Assembly (NCBI GenBank): GCA_030549335.1
Contig: CM060191.1
Span: 5,957,001 to 6,021,000, forward strand
Direction: 5' to 3'
Length of the DNA: 64,000 bases
Origin: Pontederia crassipes
Taxonomy: Eukaryota > Streptophyta > Magnoliopsida > Commelinales > Pontederiaceae
Both the position numbers and the translations under genes were made by a program. The notes under the pieces are model-generated. The model made no database searches, was not told where the DNA came from, and saw only the letters and a program-made list of their open reading frames with translations. This document shows, in pieces, positions 1-11,700 of this stretch. Every line of letters starts with the position of its first letter. Positions within the stretch are counted from its first letter, which is position 1.

Positions 1-1254
1 AAAATTGTTGGTAGATCCATATTTCTTGTTGCAGTAATAAAAGAGAATTGATGGTACACATTTTATGAAGCCTTACAACTATATCAGGTTTGCCAAGCTT
101 CCAATGAAATCAAACAAACTTAGTGGGATCGAGCTCGGGCTGGTGCATGAATTGCCTCTGATGTACTTCCAAGATGATGACACTCGATTTTCCCACCTCC
201 GGAGCAGTCACTACAGTTTACAAAACAGAGGCCAAAATATTTATGTTCTTTAAAAGAGTCGGCGCCGACTGCGTCGACTTCACCTACCCATTGAGCCCAG
301 TGAGCAGTCCATGCAGAGGGCGAGGTAGTAGTCCTTGCACGTGAAGGGCGCCACCGACGCCAAGTGCGGTCATTGCACTTGCGCTTCCTTATAGCTTGGC
401 GCCTGGCTTCGGAGAAGAGTACTGGAGAGCTTGAAAGGCATCATCACGATGTCATGCTTACAACGTTGGCAGTCTTTTTGTTTTAGCGGAAAGTAATGGA
501 CTAATTTGTATTGAGAATGAGATGGACCAGGACTTGGAATCTTATATATAAAATGGTCATACGGAGAGTCAGTTAATTGGAAGATGAAGAAGAATACTTG
601 GCGTCCAATTTCAAAACCACTTCATATTCCCATAAAAAAAAAACTGTCGTGTAAAATAAAAAATAGTGTGTATAGTATGTTAATGCTCTCTTGTCTTGAC
701 GAGTTATGTAAATTATTTTTTTAAGAAAATGTGAAACTGCATTAGGAAATAAGTGTAAATTATGGAATTAATGCAATATTATTGTCATTACGTATACAAA
801 TTGATTATTTGATTATTTGATGAAGAGTTACAAAAGTCAAGTAGTTAATACTCGAATCAGTTATCAAGCTTTAGGTAATTATGCCTTTATATTATCTTGA
901 CTTTTTAATAATATAAAAGAGAGAATTCAACGAGTTTCGAAACAGATTTATCCTTTCATTTTCCCACTAAATAACATCCAACCATGCCAATTAATATAAG
1001 CCAATTAATTTCATGTTATCATAACGGATGGAAAGAAAGAAGAGATGAGATAAAAGAATGAAAACTCTGAAGTACTTAGAAAAAAGATAAAGATGAATGC
1101 TGCAATGTGAAGAACTTCTATACATCAGCTTTATATATATATTCCTCAAAGAAGGGCTGTGATTTTCGCCTATTATGTATAATATAACAAATTAGTAATA
1201 AAACATTTATATATATTAAATAAAAAATTATATAATATAAAGAAGTTGATGGGC
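1..1254. other. Intergenic, no gene recognised; GC-richer patch at 241-480
   Basis: No recognisable coding region. A short open frame at 65-253 shows no family motif. Bases 241-480 are clearly richer in G and C than the surrounding AT-rich sequence and contain a perfect 14-base palindrome, AGTCGGCGCCGACT, at 257-270. Neither strand of this patch gives a protein I recognise. It could be a relic of a gene end or of a mobile element. The rest is AT-rich spacer. Confidence 0.5.
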
Positions 1255-1645
1255 GTCTATTTAGTAGAGTATTCACGGGTTGGACTTGACCCATGATATG
1301 GATCCGACTCGTGAACAAATTCGCTTACTTCCTATATTATTTTGACCCAACCCGACGTGATTCAGATCGAGTTGGGTCGGATCATCAACTATTTTTTTTC
1401 CTTACTTTCTATATTATTTTAATATAAAAATTAGTTAATAATTATTATAAAATATGTTTTATGAATATTTGAGTATTATTTCCATGATTAAAATATTTTA
1501 TTTTGATATATTTTAAATCAAATATAAGACTAAAATTAAATAAAAAATTGGGTAAGATTTCTCAATCCGTAACTCTCGTAGAGTTAGAATCGGATCGGAC
1601 CATATCGTCGGGTTCATCGGATGTGATGAATACCCTTATTAGGAT
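1250..1645. mobile_element. Probable small inverted-repeat DNA transposon (hAT-like MITE), decayed
   Basis: Both ends carry CG-rich motifs of the GGGTCGG/GACCCGAC type around an AT-rich core: GGGTTGGACTTGACCC near 1276, GAGTTGGGTCGGATC near 1369, and GGATCGGACC...CGTCGGGTTCATC near 1590-1620. The right end read in reverse, AAGGGTATTCATCACATCCG, resembles the left end, GTAGAGTATTCACGGGTTGG. This layout is common in plant non-autonomous hAT elements. The ends are diverged and no target duplication could be fixed. Confidence 0.4.
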
Positions 1646-2700
1646 GATATGCCATTTTTAATGACGAGAGAAAGAAAAATAAGTAAACTCTAAAATTGAG
1701 TCCTAAAACGAAAATTGGGAACAATTCATATCCAATGAATATAGCTGAAAATAATTCATTATTGTTTTTACTAGGAAACAATAAAATGTTAAGAAATGTT
1801 TTCCTTTAAACAAATATACCATTATTATTATTTTTTGGTCGATCGCAATTGATTTCAATTTCAATGAAAATAGTGAATTTCTTCAAGTATTCTGTTTGGG
1901 TTTCGTCGAAATGGAGGCACTCGATGTTGAACTAAGTTAAGATAGTTCTGGCTAGAACTCAGTTAATTTTTTTTTATTTTACTAAATAGGTAAAAAAGAT
2001 ATTTATTTTTAACGACATTATTAGTATATATAATTATTTTATTTATTATACATTATATTGTATTTTAAAATTTAATTCCCAATTAGAAAATGATAATAAT
2101 TGATTATTTTCAAAATTATTTTTTGTACGGAAATTAGTACTATAGTACAATTAAAACTTAAATAAAAATGTTGCTAATAATTGAAAATTACCATACCAAC
2201 ATAAAATAAAAAATATAAATGACTAACTATATTTATTTTGATTATTCGTAAACAGACGCTATTAAAATGTTAGCTTCATTATTATTATTTATTATGAATA
2301 TATTTAGTTTCACATCTATTTTTTAAATCTTTTTATTATATTATGTCACGTATTTTCTTTACTATTATGGAAAAAATTATTTCGACTTATTTTTTTATTT
2401 CATTGTGACATTGTGTATACTAACAGAAATATAATTATTGCACATTAAACTTTATAAAGTAATAAGTTGATTTTTTGTTTCTTTATTTTAAATAATAATC
2501 AATTGTAATATTTTTAATTTAATTGAACATCGCTAATTATATAGATTAATGGAGTTAATTTTTTTATTCAAACATTATTATACTTTTTATTCAAACACCA
2601 AATAAAAAAATATCGTGAAAAAAAGAATGAGAAAAATGGCAGTTTATGTAAATATGGTGAATAGATCTTTTATTTTCTTCTTTTTGTTGACAAATCGAAA
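1646..2700. other. AT-rich intergenic spacer and ECHIDNA upstream region
   Basis: Very AT-rich sequence with no supported gene or RNA. The last part, from about 2640, leads into the 5' untranslated region of the ECHIDNA-type gene. No convincing TATA box could be separated from the general A/T background. Confidence 0.5.
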
Positions 2701-2851
2701 ACACTCTGCTCCTCATCGCCTTTCTTTCAGGTCAACACCACGGCGGCCGGAGACGACGACGACGACGTTGTTGGCGTCGAAGAGGAGGAATTAGAATACC
2801 GAGGTTTACTCCGGCATACGATTCCAGATCGAGATCCAAACCTCGCTCGAT

Positions 2852-5263
2852 ATGGATCGATTTCAGGTAACCTGATACCCCCGTCCCCTTCTCGTCGTAC
2901 GATTTAATGCGTCAAATGGCCTTGTTGTCCACATCGTAGGTGAAACTAGGGATTTTTAATTCGTACTCGAAGCTCGATCTCTTGTGTGTTTGAGGTCGGG
3001 ATTTGCGTCTTGCACAGCTCGGAACATTCTTAGATTTCTCCGCAGATAGATGTTTGATGACTATTGGATCTCACATTTGCAGTCTCAGGAGGAAAACTAT
3101 GCGAACCCAAAGACTTGCTTCTTCCACGTTCTCTTTAAGGTGCGGTCTTCGGTCTCGGAAACCCCTTGTTTGGTGTTCAATTTCGATCCATTTTTACAAT
3201 TACAGCAATTTTAATGAAGTTTGATCATGTTTTTTTTTATGGTTGTTAATTGCTTGATGCAATGTAGGCTGCTGCGCTGGCTTTCTATGTCCTGTCAGCG
3301 CTCTTCTTTGACAGCTTCGTGATCATCTTCGTGGTCACTGTGTTCCTTGCTGCCCTAGATTTCTGGGTCGTGAAGAACGTCAGTGGCCGGATATTGGTGG
3401 GTCTGAGGTGGTGGAATGAGATAGACGAACAAGGGAATAGTGTCTGGAAATTTGAGTGCTTGGATCAAGAGGTTATTCTTGCTCTTGTAGAATGCATTTA
3501 ACTTAGTATCTTGGTTATATTGGTCTGAGATCGCCTCTTTTAAATCTTATTCAATCTTTCTGTGATGTGTAGTCGCTTGCTCGCATGAATAAGAAGGATT
3601 CTTGGCTCTTTTGGTGGACACTTTACCTTAGTGTAAGTTGCTTCTATCAGCATGGCAATGAATTATGAGTTCTCTCAACTATGCTCCATCACCTTTTTGA
3701 AAATGCTAGTTTTGTTTCCGACCTACCTATGATTCATTCTTTGTTATGCGCTGAACTTGTTTTGGTTAAATTTGAGCCATTTTCACGTAGAATGTATAGG
3801 TCCAAAGGCATCAGAGCTAGGGTTTAAGATGGTTGAAAACATTTGTAGTGGTCAATTGTTATCCAACTTAGTCATTCCAGAAAACTGATTTTTTCATGTT
3901 TGTACAATTAGCTTTGCAAGTCAGTGAACATGCCCATGCAATATTTTCTCAGAGTACTTCTACTGAGGTGCATTTGCAGAGAAATTCCATGGCATACCAA
4001 GGGCTAATGATACAAGAGTTTATAAAACACTTAATTACATATTATGTTTCTCAGTACTTAGACATGTTTCTGTGTTACTCGAATGTGGCAGTCTTGTGAT
4101 GAATCATCATGTAAGTATCATGTGTTCTTTCAAAAAACTATGATGTGTTCTACCTTTGGATGTTTGAGATTAAAGGTTCTTTTATATAGACGAGGGTTGA
4201 GGTTCTCGGATTATTAGGATATCAAGAAATATTTTTTGTGAACCAACATCATTATTCTTTTACCCTATTTCTTGAAGAAACAGATTTCTGGTTCTCTCAC
4301 GCAAAGGATCCAGAGGTCTTTTGAATATTTGTACCGTTTCAGTTTTTAATGTATTTGTCTTCAGTCATTTGTTGTATTTTGCATTAGATTGAAGTAATTT
4401 ACAATGTCAGTTAATAAACACTAGAATCAAAACACTGAGATTTTTTATAATTTATTTCTTGTGATTTTTTTGGCATTGATGCATTGTTAGGGCACAGTTC
4501 TGATGTATCCTATGTGGAATTTTTGAAGCATTTAAATCTTTAATATGAAAACATATTGTTTTAGACTTTCAGTAAACATGTGAGTTACATGGCGGCAGTG
4601 TTGTCAAACACGTAAAACGGACACGACACGGAGCAGTCGGGAAAACATGAAATCGTATACACGTAACACGACACGGCCGATTCTACCAGAAAAATATTTT
4701 ATATATTAACTAGCACAGACCAGCATTTTTAAAGATGAAGAAGAATTTTCGACTTGAAATCATCAAACCATCAACCAAGTTCATACAAACTAACATATCT
4801 AACAATTATATTGTAAGTTTTAACTCACTATTAATGAACAAATAACAACCAGATGGAGCCGCAAACAAAAAATCTTAATCTAACATTCTAACCCTCTCGG
4901 TTTATCTATTCTTTAACACACAAAGAAAGAGGGAGAGACCACGGGAGCTTCCCCTGTTTGCGAACATGCAAAGAAAGAGGGATGAACCCAAGGAAGTTCC
5001 TCTGTTTGCAAACACAGAGAAAGAAAAAAGAGGGAGGGAGGGCGATGCAAAGAGTCATCAATAGAGAGGACGAATAGGATGCAAACAGTCATAAAGATGT
5101 AGAGAAAGAGGGAGCGAGGGAGGGCGTACTGGCAGCAGTAGAAAGGAAGGGCAGACGGCAGCAGGAGGTCAGCAATGGCTGTAAGGGCGAACGACGCGAG
5201 CGGTGGCTGCAGGAATGAATAGCCTGAGAAAGGGATGTAGACGGCGAACAGTGAGCAGCCACG

Positions 5264-5315
<52 letters not shown>

Positions 5316-8300
5316 CCAGCGGTGGAAGATAACACGAAGGAACAGCGACATGCAGTTAATGGTGGTTTCAGGGGCGAACAACATGAGTGATGCCAGCACA
5401 AGCAGGGGTGGCTGAAGGTGGCAAACAGTGTAAGCAAGGGGTGGCTGTGGAAGCCAACGCCGGGAGTAGTGGACCAACGCTGAGATTTGGAGCAGCAATG
5501 TCGTGGCGTGAACAAAGGGAAAAAGGATTAGGGATTCTGCGATTTGGAAGAAAAAGACAAGTCACGTGGGTGAACGACCAGGTAAAAAAAAGGATCGCTG
5601 GACACGGAGTCAACACGCGATTCCACCGTTTCTACGCACTGACACGCGATTCCACTGCGTGTTGACGAAACGCGATTTTGGATAGAATTGAACACGTTTG
5701 GCTGGGGTAGACTTGTAGAATCGTACGATTCTACGAGTCGACTCACGTTTTTGACAACCTTGCATGGCGGGACACGAGAAAGAGGCTCACCTCCATTGGC
5801 CCCTTCAGCAGCTGCTCGCCTGGTCCCTGGTTAGTTCGAGCTGGAAGACATCAAAGGGCTCATGCTCGATGATCCTTGGGCATGACATTGTTTCCTTATG
5901 AAAGTCCTGTCTTGGAACGTGCGTGTCCTAGGCGACGTGGAGAGGTGCAGGACTCTAGGCCACTACTTACGGGCGTGGGATGCCGAGGTGGTTCTTCTCC
6001 TGGAAACAAAACTTGCAGACAACAACATTCAAATACAGGACAAATAGGGGGTTCGCATCTCTGCTCCCTGACCCTCGGATCAGTCTGATGCTTTGGGGGA
6101 TGTATCATAGAGTGGCAGGTTGTCCTCATGACTTGGTAGATCCAAGGCCCTTGCCACCTTACCCCGACTGGATCAAGCAGAGGTCTCACATGACTTGACT
6201 GACGAGGAGGTAGCTGAGCGGAAGTGTTCCTATGAGGCCATCCAATAGGAGAATAGGAAAGTGGAAATCTAGTGGAGGTAATGAAGTCAGACATGGTTTC
6301 AGGAGGGCGATGCTAGCACGAGATTCTTCCACCTATACGCGAGGTCTCGTCGACGGGCTAACAAGAGGATTAGCTTGAGGTGCAGGGGCAATTGATCTCT
6401 GACCACCAACACATTAGGATTGCCATTGGTCCTACTATTGGGAAACTTCCAAGAGATGCCCGCTGAACATGTGGCAATGGTTTACTAGGTGGATCCCTAG
6501 TATTACTAATGATCATATTTCTCACTTATCATAGGTCTTCACGGAGGACTGCCTTGGAACCTCAATAATGAGGCCTCCCTAGGGTTGGAGGATGTTATGG
6601 TGATCACCCATGAGTTTGCCTACAGGAACTAGGGTTTTAAACACCTCAACAGTTCGTTCTCTTCCTGCTACCCAAGCAAACTCCGGCAGAATGAGTGAGA
6701 GGACTTCATGTCGATCACCTTGACCAACTCCATCTACATTTTAATGGTTATGGTATTGGTGAACTTGCTTCGCGAGGTGCTCCTATATCTCTTCCATTCT
6801 GTTGGTCTTCGTTCTCTACTACTTCATCAACAACAGCTATAGTATTGCCTCTGAGATCATTGCTCATGGTGGAGGACACCGCCAAACTTTACAATATCAT
6901 CTCATGGCGATCTTTGCAAGTGAAGGGGTTCCCACCGATCAGGATCGCTTGGATAAAAGAATGTAATGCATAGCTTCATTCTAACTCCGCCTATGTTTTA
7001 TAGCCGGTCCCAAGCCCGGATAAAGGAGGAGGGTTGTGTTAAGCCCCGACAGCCAGCGTAAAACCCTGTCGAATCTCATGAACATGGATCAACGAAGTCG
7101 TATGATCCATGTAGCCGACCCCACCTAGTGGGATAAGGCTTTGTTGTTGTTGTTGTTGCATAGCTTCATTCTCAATCTTGGTCAATGAGGCATTGATAGG
7201 TGTTTAAAGTGAAGGGATGTATGGCAAGGTTGCCCTTTAGCCCCTATGCTATTCGTTCTTGCATCTTAAACCCTCACCATATGTACTAAGGCCACATGCA
7301 AGGTGAGCATCCTTGCGGGATTTTCAGGGAGCTTGGTCCCCCTTGTTCACCATCAACGGCACTAACCAGGAGGTGAACCGGGACACCATCCTAGTGGAGG
7401 TTTTCAGGGAAACATTTGATCTTCAGATCAACCATGCCAAGTTTTTCATTCATTCTTTTTGGCATGGTGGCAGGCGGCGTTGCCCTTTGTGCAACAGAGC
7501 TCTGTACCTCGATCACTTATTTGGATCTTCCTTTGTCCAGTCGCTATACTATCTTCCGAGGTTGAACCCAAGTCATTGAGTGCATGGAGCACATATCACA
7601 CGGCTAGAGTTCCAGGTTGTTGCCATGGGGTTTTTGTTCTTCTCTGTTCTCTCATTCCTTCTGATATATTTCATGATGATCCTACAACTTCCAGCACTGG
7701 TGCAATGTCGATTGGACTCACTGAGGTGCAAATTTTTTTAGCAAGGTAGTGGCCCTGAGGGGAAGGGGACATAGTGAAATCGGCTCTCCTCATACAATGG
7801 GTTGGGCATGTCATGGGCCAACATTTTGGTGCTGTCTTCTTCGCATGCTATGGCAAGAGATTTTCATGGGAGTCTCGTGTTCTGCCACGTTGTTGCAACA
7901 CTCCTCCCTTTGGTGCACCTGCTCATGGTGGCCTCACTCAAATCGGGGGTGACATTCGTTTTTTGGCAACATGAGTGGACATCTGGAGGCCTGTTGGCAG
8001 CAGCATTTCCCAGGTTGCATGCACTCATCAATGGACCCTATGACATCAATCGCGGAGGTAATGGCTGAGTCAGACGGCTCGGGTAGTGACTCATGGGACC
8101 ATTTCTTCAGGTCCTCACATGTCAAGGTGGGATGGATGGGCTCAATTCATAGCCTCTACCTTTTCTTACTCCCTGAGGGCACGACATCAAGCACATTCAG
8201 GGTAGGTTGCAGGCTTATTTGGAGGCCTCGTGTGCCACTCGAAGTCAAGATTTTTGCTTAATTGTACATGTCTCCTCATCAGATATATATATACCTGGAT

Positions 8301-8692
8301 GACAACCATACAACCTGATAGTCACCATTTTTCTCCTCAGAAAAAACAAAAAAAAAAAAACAAAGATTTTTGCTTGACTTGTGCGAGTAGTAGGATTTTC
8401 ATGAGTCTCTCAGGCGAGTTGACCGCCTAGCACGGGCATATCATGCGCTCTGTGGGCATAGCTGATAAGGACATTGCCCATTTGTTCTTTGGGTCCACTA
8501 TGACTCAAGCGATATCGAGATGGATACACCTCCGGACTCACCCCCTCAGTGCCCAAAGTCTTTTGTCACTCAAGCTAAAGAGGTATGAAGATGGATACAC
8601 ACATCTGGAGTCACCCTCTCAGCTGCCGAGGGCTTCTTTTTTTATATATATATGAGAAGGAAAAGGATGACTACCAATTTTGGTTGTCAACC

Positions 8693-8753
<61 letters not shown>

Positions 8754-11700
8754 TGAAAAGAAGCACCCCGTACTACATGTGGTACGCTCTCCAGAAGAGA
8801 GCGGCAAATAGGCGAGTACAAGTACTGATCAAAACCCCACTCCCAAAGACGACAAAAGATGTGATGTACAATATTAACCACTTGACATCTCTCCCCGCAA
8901 AATTAACACGGTTGCACTGTAGCCAAATGGCTCACCACCGGCCAAAAATGTAGCCGATGGGACTCTCCAGCCCTGTTTCTGTCTGCCAAGTCCTCTCAGA
9001 GCCAACGAGAAATCCTCAGCTGCCATAGGAATGAACTCACTTAGAGCTTTCGATGGCTGGGGGCCTGGGGCAGCCATAATTGGAGAGTCCTGTTAGCGAC
9101 TTCTTTGGCTGTAGTGTAATTGAGTTATTTTTTATGACGAAAGGTTCTATGTTGAGAACATTGTATCACATCTTTTTTTATTTGAGGGTGGTTATTTGAG
9201 TAGCAGTGTCATTGTCAAATACAACTTTCTTCTACTTTTGGTGTTTTCTCCATCGACACACACTTCTACATCACTAACCTTTTACTAGTAACACCAGTAT
9301 GGATGGCCACCACAGCTCGGTAGTCATCCTTTTCCTTTAAACAAAAAAAAAGTGTTTTGTATAGTGTTTCAACAAACAATTAAGTGTTTTGTTAGACATA
9401 AGGAAGCACAAAACACGTGGGTTAAATAATTGTTGTGCTAGGCATAAGGAACTTTGACTGCATATTTTATCTGCTAAGATATCTCTTGTGACAGCAATAT
9501 TGTTGATGAATGTATTAGACTGTTCTAATAATATTTTATCATATAGGCCTACCTGAACATTGCATATTGCTTCTTCAATGCATAATTGTCAGCAGGGATA
9601 TGCTTCTGTGGTAAAGCTGAAGGCTTGACAAGTTTACAATGGTTAACTTCTCAAAAAAAAACTTGGCAAAGGTTAATCTACACGTGCGAACTATTAAAAC
9701 ACATACGGCTGATCTTTTTGAACATTCTTTTTGAGCATATATAAGGATGGAAAAAATAAGTTAACTGTTTCATATTTTCCTTGCAATACGATGGGGCATT
9801 GACTAGGGTTAGGACACCCGGAGGTGAGACAAATGAATTTCCTATAGGAATTGGCCTACATCAAGGATCGGCTTTAAGCCCGTATCTATTTAACTTAGTT
9901 ATCGATGCTATAACCGAGATTATCACAGAGGAGGTACCTAAGTGCATGCTATTTGCAGATGATATAATACTTTTAGCGGATTCAAGAGGAGATTAATACA
10001 AAATTGGAAATATGGAGAAATACGTTGGAGTCAAAGGGTTTTCGTTTAAGTAGGAATAAAACAGAATATATGCATAGCAATTTCACAAATAAACAACTTA
10101 GAGACGATTTGAAAGTTAGGCTATGGGAGAATATAATTCCTCAAGTGATAAAGTTTAAATATTTAGGATCAATTGTAAGACTAGATGGTGAGATTGATGA
10201 CGATGTTAATCATAGAATTCAAACTGGTTGGTGTAAGTGGAGGAAAGCCACTGGAGTTCTTTGTGATAGAAAAGTACCTAATAAAGTTAAAGGAAAATTC
10301 TATCGTACTGTTATAGGACCGGCAGTGTTATATGGTAGTGAATGTTGGGCTATGAAGGGACAACATGAACGTAAAGTGGGGGTAGCCGAAATGAGGATGT
10401 TGAGATGGATGTGTGGTCATACAAGATTAGATAAGATTAGGAATGACCATATACGTGAACGAGTCGGAGTGACTCCTATTAGTGAGAAAATGGTAGAGAA
10501 TCATTTGAGATGGTTTGGTCATGTTCAGAGAAGACCATTAGATGCGCCAGTAAGAAGAGTAGATCAAATAATCTGGAGTCCGATTAAAAGAGGGAGAGGG
10601 AGGCCAAGGCGGACACTTGGCGAATTAACAGAGCAAGATCTATTGGTGAATAATATACCGAAAGGTTCGGTTATTAATAGAGCGGAATGGCGTCGTATTA
10701 TCCATGTAGCCGACCCCACCTAGTGGGATAAGGCTTTGTTGTTGTTGTTGTAATATTGAAGCAAGCCAAGTTTGCAATGGTTAACTTCTCCAAAAAAAAA
10801 AAAAACTTGGCAAAGGTTAATCTACACGTGCGAACTATTAAAACACATACGGCTGAATACTCTTTTTGAACATTCTTTTTAAGCATATATAAGGATGGGA
10901 AAAATAAGTTAACTGTTTCATATTTTCCTTGCAATACTGAAGCAAGCTTCGGCTCGAAAGCCTCCACGCCCTTAAGATTATTGCAACTTTCAGCCTGCTC
11001 ATATGCTTGTTCTCGATACAATGTGTTTGCTTCCTTACTGCATTGATTTATCCCTCTTATCTTTTATTTTTACATGCATGATGATTCGTTCTCCTCATTT
11101 ATGCCGATATGTTCCAAGCAGCAACTTTACATGCATAGGTGTACACAAAATTAAGTTTAACTTTGGCGTTGATGTTGAATTTTCGTATGCAGGCTGTAGC
11201 ATGGATTTTTCTTGGGATATTCTCACTTATACGGTTTCAGGCAGATTATCTGTTAGTTGTTGGAGTTTGTTTGAGCCTAAGCATCGCCAACATTGTTGGC
11301 TTCACCAAATGCCGCAAAGGTGCATATGTTCTTTATTTAGTTACTTCTGTCTTTAAACTTTATAACCAAGTAAGTTGAATATGTTTCTTTGCATTTCTTA
11401 ATATTAGCCGGTAGTGTACTTTTGGACCTTTTTTGCTTTGTCATTTAAAATGGATTGAATAAGGGATAGCGCAAACAGTTGCTAAGTGCTCTCTCCTTTG
11501 CGAAGGCTTGAACATGTGACTTAAGTCATTACAAACAACATAACCATATGTTGGTGGTGACATCTATACTTTAGCAGCACACCACTAATGGTAGCCATGT
11601 GATGGCATTACAAGTCAATGTCAATGCCATTATGCCAGGGCATCACAAATCTCTCACCATATTCGCCATGCTACAGTTTGTTGATTCAACTGCTAGGGAT

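Larger units (their letters stand above)
5771..8697 (+). mobile_element. Decayed L1-type LINE (ORF2 remains) in ECHIDNA intron 4
   Basis: Frames 5' to 3' on the plus strand show L1-like ORF2 pieces. At about 5898 there is MKVLSWNVR..G, the usual start of the plant L1 APE-type endonuclease, followed by LLLETKL near 5990. Near 6295 lies EGDASTRFFHLYARSRR, matching the segment between endonuclease and reverse transcriptase. Near 6830 is a diverged piece of reverse transcriptase (SIASEIIAH). Near 8230-8500 there is a zinc-binding RVT domain relic (VPLEVKIFAWL...AHLFFG). Many frames are broken and most of the RT is missing, so this copy is dead and internally deleted. A roughly 57-bp segment is repeated at 8515-8572 and 8587-8646. 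Two younger retroposons sit inside it (6983-7157 and 8260-8362). The 3' side at 8664-8690 has the stem-loop GGATGACTACC/GGTTGTCAACC before a (TA)n tract. Confidence 0.75.

Noticed and set aside
4913-5515. Minus-strand frame of 200 codons with a leucine/serine stretch
   Set aside because: Lies inside the hAT element and spans the (AG)23 tract, so the Ser-Leu run is microsatellite.
10698-11021. Minus-strand frame of 107 codons
   Set aside because: Crosses the LINE tail and the duplicated intron sequence; no domain.
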